From IMG/VR virus record IMGVR_UViG_3300010389_000076, positions 1 to 31,660 of that record: a stretch of 31,660 nt of DNA. One strand, 5' to 3'. Below the pieces are notes generated by a model. It made no database searches. It was given only the letters and a program-made list of their open reading frames with translations, and was not told where the DNA came from. The position numbers were made by a program, and so were the translations under genes. Source of the stretch: a virus. Shown in pieces: positions 9,810 to 17,309 of the stretch (positions are counted from its first letter, which is position 1; the number at the start of each line of letters is the position of its first letter).

Positions 9810-9892
9810 TGGGCATAGTCGGACTTGAACCGACAAGGGAGACTCCCGACTGATTTTAAGTCAGTTGTGTTTACCAATTTCACCATACGCCC
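9810..9892 (-). tRNA. tRNA-Leu, anticodon UAA
   Basis: The minus strand folds as a class II tRNA. The acceptor stem is GGGCGTA with TATGCCC plus discriminator A. The D arm contains AAATTGGTAA. The anticodon stem ACTGA/TCAGT encloses the loop CTTAAAA with anticodon TAA. There is a long variable arm (GGGAG..CTCCC type) and a T arm GTCGG-TTCAAGT-CCGAC. Length is about 83 bases. CCA is not encoded. It reads UUA (and UUG) leucine codons, which are frequent in this AT-rich genome. It is transcribed with small protein genes on both sides, 8 bases from the end of the 59-aa ORF. Confidence 0.95.
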
Positions 9893-9900
9893 ATAAAAAC

Positions 9901-10080
9901 TCAGAGGAAACTGAGTTGGTTGCTAGATTCTACCACATAAGTGGGAGGATTGAGACGACAATATTCATTAAATGTAATCTTCATTTCCTTCCAAGTTAGA
10001 CCACAGTTTGCTGCTGCTTTAGGGACATTCCACTTTGCTGCAAACAGCATCTCCATTGATTGACGAGTTTCAGGTCTCAT
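9901..10080 (-). CDS. Small helix-turn-helix-like protein, 59 aa
   Basis: A 59-codon ORF, ATG at 10078-10080, TGA at 9901-9903. It starts MRPETRQSMEMLFAAKWNVP and continues with KAAANCGLTWKEMKITFNEY. The stretch of about residues 17-43 fits a helix-turn-helix (AAxxxGLTxxEMKxxFxEY), so DNA binding is possible but unproven. It starts 2 bases after the stop of the 72-aa gene, which suggests translational coupling, and ends 8 bases before the tRNA. No separate promoter is visible. Confidence 0.65.
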   Translation of the reverse strand: MRPETRQSMEMLFAAKWNVPKAAANCGLTWKEMKITFNEYCRLNPPTYVVESSNQLSFL

Positions 10081-10082
10081 AT

Positions 10083-10301
10083 TTAAAAGGGAGTAGAATA
10101 ATGTACAATATCTTCTGGCATAACTGCACGAATCACCTCTAGAACATTCATGAATTGTTCAATGGTATCACAATTTATAACCTTTTCATCCCCTTCATTT
10201 GAATAGAGATAAAACACTTTTCTCAAGGGATCAATGACACACCTTGTGATCCATTCTTCATCTTCATTGTCAACAATGAAGTCTTCTCTGCTATAACCCA
10301 T
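10083..10301 (-). CDS. Small protein of unknown function, 72 aa
   Basis: First gene of the tRNA cassette. It starts MGYSREDFIVDNEDEEW and is acidic, with a likely C-terminal helix (IEQFMNVLEVIRAVMPEDIV). It has no recognised domain. The ATG lies about 25 bases downstream of the -10 box TATAAT, so the leader is short (about 18 bases) and lacks a strong Shine-Dalgarno sequence. The stop is 2 bases before the start of the 59-aa gene. Confidence 0.65.
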   Translation of the reverse strand: MGYSREDFIVDNEDEEWITRCVIDPLRKVFYLYSNEGDEKVINCDTIEQFMNVLEVIRAVMPEDIVHYSTPF

Positions 10302-10325
10302 TAGTGTTGCATTGAATACCTTGTT

Positions 10326-10354
10326 ATTATAGGTCAGATTCTGAGCAGAGTCAA
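10326..10354 (-). promoter_or_regulatory. Sigma-70-type promoter of tRNA cassette
   Basis: The minus strand has TTGACT, exactly 17 bases, then TATAAT: five of six and six of six matches to the sigma-70 consensus with ideal spacing. The -35 is at 10349-10354 and the -10 at 10326-10331; transcription should start near 10319. It lies between the end of a late virion gene and the 72-aa gene. It is not of the NATAAATA late type, so host RNA polymerase could read it early in infection. Confidence 0.85.
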
Positions 10355-10368
10355 GGTGAATGTGCCAG

Positions 10369-10878
10369 TTAGAAAAGTGTCAGGGTTGTGGACCCAACTC
10401 CAGCAACAGTAAAAGTTAAATCAGTTCCAGACCATGTAATACTTACTGGTGTTATGGATGGAGTGCTAATAAATCCTCCTGTAGCTGTGACAATTCCAGT
10501 GGAATTTATATTTCCACTATCTATTGTTGATGAAGTAATAACACCAGTAACACTAGCATTGGCAAAAATAAATGTTTCTGTACTTGCTATTCCAACGGGT
10601 TTAATATTTGTTATTGCTGATCCATCCCCATGAAATTCAGAAGCAGTGGCAACACCAACAGTTATATTTGGACCACCTATAAGTCCCTGGGAAAAAGTGG
10701 AAACACCTGCTGTGGAAGCATATCCAACAGAAAGAACAGATGAGTCTAAAGTTGTACCATTTCCATACTCATTATAAATTTCTGTGAAGTTATCATTAGT
10801 CTTGGTGCTGGCTACTCTCAAAGTATCACCAGTTCCGTCATTTGGAATGGAACCAATATTAAGTGTTTGTTTTGACAT
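10369..10878 (-). CDS. Short fibre-like virion protein, 169 aa
   Basis: 169 residues. The N-terminus carries a common phage tail or fibre signature: NIGSIPNDGTGDTLRVAS followed by K-x-N-D-N-F-T-E-I-Y. The rest is small, beta-prone and rich in Gly, Ser and Thr, with shaft-like repeats (YASTAGVSTF, VGVATASEFHGDGSAITNI), ending VAGVGSTTLTLF. This is probably a structural fibre or fibre-attachment protein. It has a good Shine-Dalgarno sequence (AAGGAG, about 11 bases upstream) and a late promoter AATAAATA just before that. Confidence 0.75.
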   Translation of the reverse strand: MSKQTLNIGSIPNDGTGDTLRVASTKTNDNFTEIYNEYGNGTTLDSSVLSVGYASTAGVSTFSQGLIGGPNITVGVATASEFHGDGSAITNIKPVGIASTETFIFANASVTGVITSSTIDSGNINSTGIVTATGGFISTPSITPVSITWSGTDLTFTVAGVGSTTLTLF

Positions 10879-10899
10879 GATTATTAATCTCCTTCTTGA

Positions 10900-10907
10900 T
10901 ATTTATT
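10900..10907 (-). promoter_or_regulatory. Late promoter AATAAATA
   Basis: The minus strand reads AATAAATA, 22 bases before the ATG at 10878. It overlaps the TAA stop of the 401-aa gene (10906-10908). Confidence 0.65.
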
Positions 10908-12111
10908 AGTTGAGGTCAATTGTGATATCAGAACTATCAATAGTAATGTTAGTTGTATCAATAGTTTTTCCTGGATAATCAGGAAGTTGTGGATCAACAC
11001 TTTCAGTTGTTGGTACAGCAGTTGCAATATTTGAAATCTCTTGATTATTGTATGCTTCTACTCTTTCATAAGACCATATTCTCAACTGTTGATTATGTTT
11101 TCTTTCTTTTGTGGTATTTGCAGAAGTGAACCATGTACTGATACCTGCTCTTAAAGCAGCAATTTCATTTTCTAATACTGTTATTTGGTTTGCTATAGTA
11201 TTACATGCTTGTGATGCTGCAATAGTTAAAACACCTCTTCCTCCAGGAATTGTAAAAAATCCAATAGTTGGTTCCAATTGCCCTGTTTTTGGATTCCACT
11301 CCACATTTACTGGAGCAGCTGGTCCATCTACATCCCAACTTCCACTTTGTATTCCTACAAATGAGTTTAGATACTTAGAATATTCTGTATCTGGAGTAAA
11401 AATATTATTCCCACTATTTACTTCCCCATAAACAGTAATGTTGCCTGTTCCTGGACCTTCAATATGATAATATCTTCCTATTGTATCGCCACCAGACCAT
11501 TCATCTGAATCTACAGTCCAGTTTCCTTCATCATCAATAGCATAATAAGTGACAATACCACTAAACCACCTTCCATTGACAAACATTATGTTTTGCTTTC
11601 CTTGACCAGCATTTCCAGTAGTCAATACTGGAAACTTAAGGCCAGCTAAAGCATTATCATCTGGAGACTCTCTTCCCTCTAGTCTGGGATATCTTTCAAT
11701 TCTTATTCTATCAGGTCTAACTACACCATATGCAATAGCAGGAGTTGGAGTTCCTCCCACACCAGCATTTGCTGGGATCACTCCCTTTTCAGAATCAATG
11801 TTTGTATTCACATTAGATCTTACAGATGCAAATGTGCATCCAGGTTCTGATTTACCAGGAACAAATACACCTAAAGCCTGATTTGATAGTTCAACTATCT
11901 GTTGTTTCTTTGAATTAATCAGATCAATAGTTGATTGTGCTCCACCAAGAGCCCCCTCATCAAACTTTTTAGAAAGTATCTGTAAATTACTTACTGCAGT
12001 AGAGGCAATGCCTACTGGACTTTGAAGACCAACAGTATTTGATTGTCTATTCTGACTCTCAGAGGTTAATCCACTGACAACATAGTTTCCTATTGGAGAT
12101 AAAGCAGACAT
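10906..12111 (-). CDS. Virion structural protein of unknown role, 401 aa
   Basis: 401 residues starting MSALSPIGNYVVSGLTSES. Residues 1-90 look helical. The centre (about 100-300) is beta-rich with a run of aromatic and glycine residues (GRWFSGIVTYYAIDDEGNW). A second helical stretch at about 310-350 (ANQITVLENEIAALRAGIS) is followed by a beta C-terminus with repeated ITIDSSDITIDL. It resembles virion proteins of cyanomyoviruses annotated only as structural. Its place among fibre and baseplate genes, a degenerate late-promoter box upstream and a true late box downstream support expression late in infection. Confidence 0.65.
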   Translation of the reverse strand: MSALSPIGNYVVSGLTSESQNRQSNTVGLQSPVGIASTAVSNLQILSKKFDEGALGGAQSTIDLINSKKQQIVELSNQALGVFVPGKSEPGCTFASVRSNVNTNIDSEKGVIPANAGVGGTPTPAIAYGVVRPDRIRIERYPRLEGRESPDDNALAGLKFPVLTTGNAGQGKQNIMFVNGRWFSGIVTYYAIDDEGNWTVDSDEWSGGDTIGRYYHIEGPGTGNITVYGEVNSGNNIFTPDTEYSKYLNSFVGIQSGSWDVDGPAAPVNVEWNPKTGQLEPTIGFFTIPGGRGVLTIAASQACNTIANQITVLENEIAALRAGISTWFTSANTTKERKHNQQLRIWSYERVEAYNNQEISNIATAVPTTESVDPQLPDYPGKTIDTTNITIDSSDITIDLN

Positions 12112-12133
12112 AATTATGGATTTACTGATAAAT

Positions 12134-12141
12134 TATTTAGA
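12134..12141 (-). promoter_or_regulatory. Possible degenerate late promoter TCTAAATA
   Basis: The minus strand reads TCTAAATA, one mismatch from NATAAATA, 23 bases before the ATG at 12111 and overlapping the TAA stop of the oxygenase gene. Position and overlap are the same as for the clear late promoters, but the mismatch leaves it doubtful. Confidence 0.35.
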
Positions 12142-12814
12142 TTTGCTTCCATTGGGTAGGGTGTGTTGACCCTTGATGATGATTATAAAACTCTGGTTTG
12201 AGAGTAACTCTAACATCTCCAGCAATTACAATCCTCTCATCTTCTCTTTTATTTGTTTTCTTCGTGAAATGGACCACATTGCTTGGAAATATTAGAACTG
12301 TCCCTTCATAAGGAGTAATAGTATAAAAATTACAATTGTATCTATTGTAAGAAAGTATGACATTATTTTCATTTGCAACTTCAAACAATCCACCAACAGA
12401 TTCATTTCTATTTTTATATTGCTGGAGACAAAATTTATCAGAAGATGAATCTGTTTTCAGATAATAAACAAAACTAAGATTTGCTTCATTGTGAAAATGA
12501 GATGGAATTGATGGAGTTTCATCATCTTTATGATATCCAACCCATGATTTTGTTACATGATAATCTAATTTTGAATAATCTATTCCAATATTTTGATAAT
12601 AGTTATCAATTGATTTCTTTAGATTGCAGAAGAAGGAAGAATACTTTGGTTCAAGATGCATGAAAATTTTACCAGAGCATTCTGGACTTTCATTCTCATA
12701 TCCATTGAACCAATAGTTTCTTATATCATCTAGATATTCTTTTTTAAATTCTTGATGACATTCAATTGAATCCTGATAGACAATTAAAGGAAATAATTCA
12801 TGAACTTTATTCAT
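12137..12814 (-). CDS. 2-oxoglutarate/Fe(II)-dependent oxygenase
   Basis: 225 residues from the ATG at 12812-12814 (MNKVHELFPLIVYQ); a TTG one codon upstream is less likely. It has the layout of the phage 2OG-Fe(II) oxygenase family: a P-S-H106-F-H108-N stretch followed by LSFVYYL, then GTVLIFPSNVVH182F, then R194 in ERIVIAGDV. His106/His108 and His182 are the likely iron ligands and Arg194 the likely 2-oxoglutarate contact. The substrate is unknown. The start overlaps the stop of the fibre-like gene upstream by one base (TGATG), so it is made together with virion proteins, and hydroxylation of a tail or fibre protein is a reasonable guess. A second, different member lies at 29731-30306. Confidence 0.85.
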   Translation of the reverse strand: MNKVHELFPLIVYQDSIECHQEFKKEYLDDIRNYWFNGYENESPECSGKIFMHLEPKYSSFFCNLKKSIDNYYQNIGIDYSKLDYHVTKSWVGYHKDDETPSIPSHFHNEANLSFVYYLKTDSSSDKFCLQQYKNRNESVGGLFEVANENNVILSYNRYNCNFYTITPYEGTVLIFPSNVVHFTKKTNKREDERIVIAGDVRVTLKPEFYNHHQGSTHPTQWKQI

Positions 12815-13644
12815 CAATCAGCATTAATAATATATTCTTCATTATCTCCTGGATAGTCATTCTCTGTCAAGCCTTTATATTCAGAAATATTCTTACTTAC
12901 ATCCTTTCTTTCACCATAGACAACATAACTACAATTGATTGGTCCACCAGCATTGTTTTTTACAATAACCTTTGTTCCCCATTCAATTTTCTCTACAAAT
13001 AATTCTTGATATGATCCAATAGGTGTCAGAACAACATTAATGCTTTCTGGATCCACCAAATGACGCCAATACTCAGGAAGATCAATTACTGTATTGTCTT
13101 TAAGTTTTCCTCTGACATATACATCAGCTGATGGTCCTTCCACACAAACATATCTAAGTCTATGATCTTCCTTTGATGGGTGAGGAATATCAAAAGACTT
13201 CTTAGAGTTTGCAATTGCTCTGGTTGTTGTCATATATGTGGCAACATCACCAGAAATTCCTGATAATGTCATCACACTATTACATGCCACAACACCATTT
13301 GCAACAACTGCACCATTAACAATTACTGATCCATTTGCAATTATATTTCCATTGAAAACAGTATTCAATACATTTGCAATAAGAGATGGTAAATCTTGAT
13401 AATATCCTTTTTCTAAAGTAATTAAGTTTATATTATTTCCATACCCATGAAAATAAGCATATTCAGCAGGATTGTTAAAAAATAACATCCCAATATCATT
13501 AAATTTGTATGATGTGTCAATTGGCAAATCTGTATGCCAAAGTCCTTCTTGAGATGAAATGTCATAACTGTATGCAGCCTCATCATAACTCAGAGGACCA
13601 GTGAAAGTTGCGTAATTCCTGTTAATAAATGGTCCTGGTGACAT
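12814..13644 (-). CDS. Fibre-like virion protein with shared C-terminal domain (copy 2)
   Basis: 276 residues from the ATG at 13642-13644 (MSPGPFINRN). The N-terminal half is unique, with a short stretch of imperfect VxANG repeats (IIANGSVIVNGAVVANGVVA). From about residue 155 it carries a domain with FDIPHPSKEDHRLRYVCVEG, then VYVRGKL, LPEYWRHLVDPESI and LTPIGSYQELFV, ending near YGERKDV. The same domain occurs in the gene directly upstream (13644-14342). I have seen this kind of domain in many cyanophage fibre and baseplate proteins; a fold or cleavage role is not known to me. One-base overlaps (TGATG) link it to both neighbours. Confidence 0.75.
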   Translation of the reverse strand: MSPGPFINRNYATFTGPLSYDEAAYSYDISSQEGLWHTDLPIDTSYKFNDIGMLFFNNPAEYAYFHGYGNNINLITLEKGYYQDLPSLIANVLNTVFNGNIIANGSVIVNGAVVANGVVACNSVMTLSGISGDVATYMTTTRAIANSKKSFDIPHPSKEDHRLRYVCVEGPSADVYVRGKLKDNTVIDLPEYWRHLVDPESINVVLTPIGSYQELFVEKIEWGTKVIVKNNAGGPINCSYVVYGERKDVSKNISEYKGLTENDYPGDNEEYIINAD

Positions 13645-14342
13645 CAATCAATCTCCGTTACTAACTTTGGAACATCTTTTCTTTCTGCAAAAATATGATA
13701 ATAGCAATTGATAGGAAGTCCTGGCTTTGCTTGTATCACCACTTGATTATCTTGAACTCTTTTCACCATCAGATCTTGATGTGATCCAATAGGAGTAAGA
13801 GAAACAGTAATTGTAGTCTCATCTACAAGATTTCTCCATACATTTGGAAGTTCAATTGTATCTTTATTGTTCAATCTTCCTCTAATATAGACAGAATTCT
13901 CTGGACCCTCAAGACAAGCATAAACAAGTTTCATCCCACTTTTATCTGGATGAGGAATGGCAAAGTTTTTGGTCCTTGCCATGAGAACTTCAGTGTAGAT
14001 AATTTTAGACTTAATGAGTTCTACTGTCAGAAGTTTATCTACTTTTAGGAAACTCTTGATTCTTGCAAATGTCTTTACGAATAATGCATAGAAAGGAATT
14101 GGTTTCATTTCAATATTGAAATTCTGACCAATCATCACATTACCAAGTCCATTTGCAGGACTAGCAGGTAATCCATCTGCCACAGCAGTTGTAGGATCAA
14201 ACTGACCATTTGGGTCACCAGTGATTGTTGGTCCCTCCAAATAAGCAGAACCACGAACTTCTAGTGGTCCACGACCAAGAATCTCTGGATTTCCAAGTCC
14301 AAGAAAGAATCTCTTTCCTACAAATAAATCAGGTACTTTCAT
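13644..14342 (-). CDS. Fibre-like virion protein with shared C-terminal domain (copy 1)
   Basis: 232 residues starting MKVPDLFVGKRFFLG. The N-terminal part is Gly/Pro-rich (GPLEVRGSAYLEGP), typical of a fibre base. From about residue 120 it carries FAIPHPDKSGMKLVYACLEG, VYIRGRL, LPNVWRNLVDETTI and LTPIGSHQDL, ending FAERKDVPKLV. This matches the C-terminal domain of the gene downstream almost motif for motif, while the N-terminal parts are unrelated. The start overlaps the stop of the 193-aa gene by four bases (ATGA). It is probably a baseplate-attached structural protein. Confidence 0.75.
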   Translation of the reverse strand: MKVPDLFVGKRFFLGLGNPEILGRGPLEVRGSAYLEGPTITGDPNGQFDPTTAVADGLPASPANGLGNVMIGQNFNIEMKPIPFYALFVKTFARIKSFLKVDKLLTVELIKSKIIYTEVLMARTKNFAIPHPDKSGMKLVYACLEGPENSVYIRGRLNNKDTIELPNVWRNLVDETTITVSLTPIGSHQDLMVKRVQDNQVVIQAKPGLPINCYYHIFAERKDVPKLVTEID

Positions 14343-14920
14343 AGTATTGCCCTATTCTTAGCTTCATTTGATGATGGTATTTTGGATCCATTGACTTCTG
14401 TTGCACCATCTGCACAGTCAACTAGACCTCCGTATATATTTAATATAGCTCTGCCAATCATATCTACAGTTTTCTCTGAGAAAATTTTAGTGGATACTTT
14501 TGAGTTTACATCTATAGTTTGTGCCTTGATAAGAACTTTATCATTTGCTTCAATGATAACATTACCATTATTGTTATCTGAACCACTTGCTATTATATCT
14601 ACATTGATTCCTTCAATTCTTACTCTTCCTTTTGGTGCTCTTAATACAAGGTCTCCACTTACAGCATCAATGTAAACACCAGGTTTTCCATATGATACAT
14701 TATCACCCGCCTTTACTTGGAAGGATCCAAGAGATCTACAAATAGTTCCATGCTTACGATGATCCTCACCAGAAGCATCCATACTAATATAATGTAGTGG
14801 TTCTGATCCACTCCTAAGCAAGACAGAAGAGAGCACATTATCCTGGTGAATGTGCCCAAATTTTAATTCACCATTTCTATTACCATACCTAATAGTATAG
14901 TAATTTTTAGTTTGTGCCAT
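14339..14920 (-). CDS. Baseplate spike-like beta protein, 193 aa
   Basis: 193 residues, starting MAQTKNYYTIRYGNRNGELK. The middle and C-terminal parts are a series of short alternating beta strands (VYIDAVSGDLVLRAPKGRV, VNVIIEAND-type, VLIKAQTIDVNSKVSTKIF), similar in feel to the beta-helix end of T4 gp5 and other spike proteins. The gene overlaps the end of the gp5-like hub gene by 14 bases, which fits a spike made with its hub. It may replace the gp5 C-terminal beta-helix, which the neighbour seems to lack. Identification is by composition and position only. Confidence 0.6.
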   Translation of the reverse strand: MAQTKNYYTIRYGNRNGELKFGHIHQDNVLSSVLLRSGSEPLHYISMDASGEDHRKHGTICRSLGSFQVKAGDNVSYGKPGVYIDAVSGDLVLRAPKGRVRIEGINVDIIASGSDNNNGNVIIEANDKVLIKAQTIDVNSKVSTKIFSEKTVDMIGRAILNIYGGLVDCADGATEVNGSKIPSSNEAKNRAIL

Positions 14921-17297
14921 TAAACTTTCCTACACAATCAACTACTGTTACCAAATCTCCAGTTACTGGTTTATCCAGTTCATTCTCTCCAATTCTATCT
15001 ATGCACAATCTTGGAGAAAGAATTGCATTAAATCCTGTCTCACTCTCAATGTAGATTTCAGGAAGTTCAGTAAATCCTTCACCACCATCTGTTATCTTGA
15101 TACTTGTAACTGTTCCAAGATCATCAAATTCTGCAACTGCTTCTGCACCATTGCTAGGTTCAATAATAACCTTGTCACCTGGTGAATAATTAATTCCAGG
15201 TTGGTTAATAATAATCTCACAGATGTACATGATAACTGGATAAGATCCAAGACTTGTGATTGGATACTCATTTCTTAATGGTGTAATTGGCAGTCCTGGT
15301 GTTGTGAACTTTCCATTGTTGAGAATGACATGAGGTGTTTTGGCAGGAATTAATTCATCAGCATCTGTGATTACAGCATCTGGAACTGTCACAGTGTCTC
15401 CAGTTACAACTTCAACTACTTTTCCTGGTGGAATGGGAACTTCATAAGATACATCAGAGTGTTGAATGATTGTATCTTCTGGATTTGCCCAAGTTCTTCC
15501 TTCTCCACCAAGAGATCCATCAGGTGCTGGTAAGTAACCAACTCCACCTTCAACAACTTCTATACCAACAACGCCAGTGGTTACTGTTCCTGGGGGAAGT
15601 GTTCCTGTTGGATCAACTGTAGTTCCATTTCTTCCATCACCAACTACAACAGGACCTAAAATAGGCTTAATTACAGCACCAGATCCTTTACCACAATCAT
15701 CAACAACTTTTGCAGCACTTCTTCCTGCAATATAATTGATTCCTGCATTGGCAATATCAGCACCAATTACAGAACCTCCACCACTAATGATGAGATTAAC
15801 AGCAGCTCCTGTGCCACCACCAAAGAAGTTAGCAGTTGGAGGACCACATCTTCTAGGACCAGAGAAGCATGAATTTGCTCCTGCTGCAGCATCTTTGAAT
15901 ACTGAATCAAAGTCTATGCTAAATTTATAGTTTTCTGCATCTGTTACATTACTGATTGTATCAGTTACAGATCCAGAGAATGATGTAATTTTATCAATAA
16001 TTCCTGTCAAACTACCTAGTGGACTTGCATCTCCACCAGTCCAAAGATCCCATTCATCTACTTCTGGACATTCTGGTTTTTCCTCACAATTCAAGAATGA
16101 AAGAACATCTATAATAATGTCAAGTGCGCCACCTACAATGGATGCTATTCCACCAAGAGCAGAATTGATTGCACCAAATGCTTGACCAATAATACCATCA
16201 ACTAAATCTGCAATTCCTGCCAGAAGAGTTCCTAAGAAATTGTCAACAAGGCAATTAGCAGTGTTAATGACTTTATCTACTGCACCAAGAATAAAGTCTC
16301 TAACAATGTCTATCAGTGCTGCAATAATCTTCTTAAACAAACAAGCAATAAGATCATTTGCAGTTTCTACTGTTTCCTTTAATACTGCTTGTTCATTTGG
16401 GAACAGTGTATTATAAACTTTCTTTGCTGCACTATTTACTCTATTGGTTATTGCTTTTTGTATTCTTACAATGATCCATTTTATTCCATTAACAATAAAA
16501 TTGATACCATCCTCTATAAGTTTATTGATTTTTTCTTGTATTTCTGCAGTTTTCTTAGCAAGAGCATACTGATAACTATAAACTGACTTCTTTATTTTTT
16601 CTACTTCCTTAATAATATTCTGTATTTGTAATCTAATTCCTTCTATTTTAGATTTACAATCTTCAGATGACTGGAGAGGTTCCTTTATATTACCATCAGT
16701 TTTTTCTTCAGTTGAAGCATAATCTTTTGTCGAATTACTACCATTGGCACTTTCAGTTACTAAGGATGACCTATCAGTTCCTCCACCAGTATCATTAAGA
16801 GGTGCCTTTTGTCCACCAGGAACTGATTTTATCTGTTCAACTGCAATGCCATCTTTGGGTTCATATCCAGAAAATGGAATGAATCTGGTGGCAGGAACAT
16901 TAGACATAACTTGGTTATAGTCATTATAGCCAAGTGTTCCCATAATCACAGGTTGTTGGGCATCCTCCCCATCCATAAAGAAACCAAAGACAAAGGTTCC
17001 TTGTGTGAGGTTTGCTGATTGGAATGCACCACCAGGACCACCACCAGCAGTCACAGGATACATTACTGTTGCCCACTGGAGTGCAGCATCATCTAAAGTA
17101 TCTGGGTCAGCAGTGTGATACCCCATGATACGAACTTTGTATCTTTCACCAAATCCAGGACTATCTGCATTAGTTCCTACTGGATATCCAGGTATGTTAG
17201 TCTTCCAATCCTTTGCAGGCGCAATCTGACCTATCCACCAGATGAATCCATCCCTTCCTACAAAGTGTCTTTTAAATAATCCCTGCTGATCTAACAT
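14907..17297 (-). CDS. gp5-like baseplate hub protein, no lysozyme domain seen
   Basis: 796 residues. Residues 1-135 look like the gp5 N-terminal OB domain: FVGRDGFIWWIGQI, YKVRIMGYHT, ATVMYPVTAG, then GTFVFGFFMDGEDAQQPVIMGTLGY, the order seen in T4 gp5 (VGVV, RVRVVG, VYGHFLD, VLGTYGG). Residues about 210-400 are helical, with a coiled-coil part and alternating hydrophobic segments. The rest is Gly/Pro-rich with two GGxGY-like repeats near the end. I see no T4-type lysozyme motif and no octapeptide beta-helix, so it cannot be a full gp5. Peptidoglycan cutting may instead come from the two neighbours with M23 and RlpA-like domains. It starts 12 bases after the gp27-like gene. Confidence 0.7.
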   Translation of the reverse strand: MLDQQGLFKRHFVGRDGFIWWIGQIAPAKDWKTNIPGYPVGTNADSPGFGERYKVRIMGYHTADPDTLDDAALQWATVMYPVTAGGGPGGAFQSANLTQGTFVFGFFMDGEDAQQPVIMGTLGYNDYNQVMSNVPATRFIPFSGYEPKDGIAVEQIKSVPGGQKAPLNDTGGGTDRSSLVTESANGSNSTKDYASTEEKTDGNIKEPLQSSEDCKSKIEGIRLQIQNIIKEVEKIKKSVYSYQYALAKKTAEIQEKINKLIEDGINFIVNGIKWIIVRIQKAITNRVNSAAKKVYNTLFPNEQAVLKETVETANDLIACLFKKIIAALIDIVRDFILGAVDKVINTANCLVDNFLGTLLAGIADLVDGIIGQAFGAINSALGGIASIVGGALDIIIDVLSFLNCEEKPECPEVDEWDLWTGGDASPLGSLTGIIDKITSFSGSVTDTISNVTDAENYKFSIDFDSVFKDAAAGANSCFSGPRRCGPPTANFFGGGTGAAVNLIISGGGSVIGADIANAGINYIAGRSAAKVVDDCGKGSGAVIKPILGPVVVGDGRNGTTVDPTGTLPPGTVTTGVVGIEVVEGGVGYLPAPDGSLGGEGRTWANPEDTIIQHSDVSYEVPIPPGKVVEVVTGDTVTVPDAVITDADELIPAKTPHVILNNGKFTTPGLPITPLRNEYPITSLGSYPVIMYICEIIINQPGINYSPGDKVIIEPSNGAEAVAEFDDLGTVTSIKITDGGEGFTELPEIYIESETGFNAILSPRLCIDRIGENELDKPVTGDLVTVVDCVGKFNGTN

Positions 17298-17309
17298 AGA
17301 TATTTTTTC

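Noticed and set aside
9770-9886. N-terminal extension of the 89-aa gene (MVKLVNTTDLKSVG...)
   Set aside because: It is the translation of the tRNA-Leu gene on the same strand; the ATG at 9769 is a better start.
12815-12817. TTG start for the 2OG oxygenase (and likewise TTG at 13645-13647 for the fibre gene)
   Set aside because: The next codon is ATG in both cases and overlaps the upstream stop as TGATG, the common coupled form.
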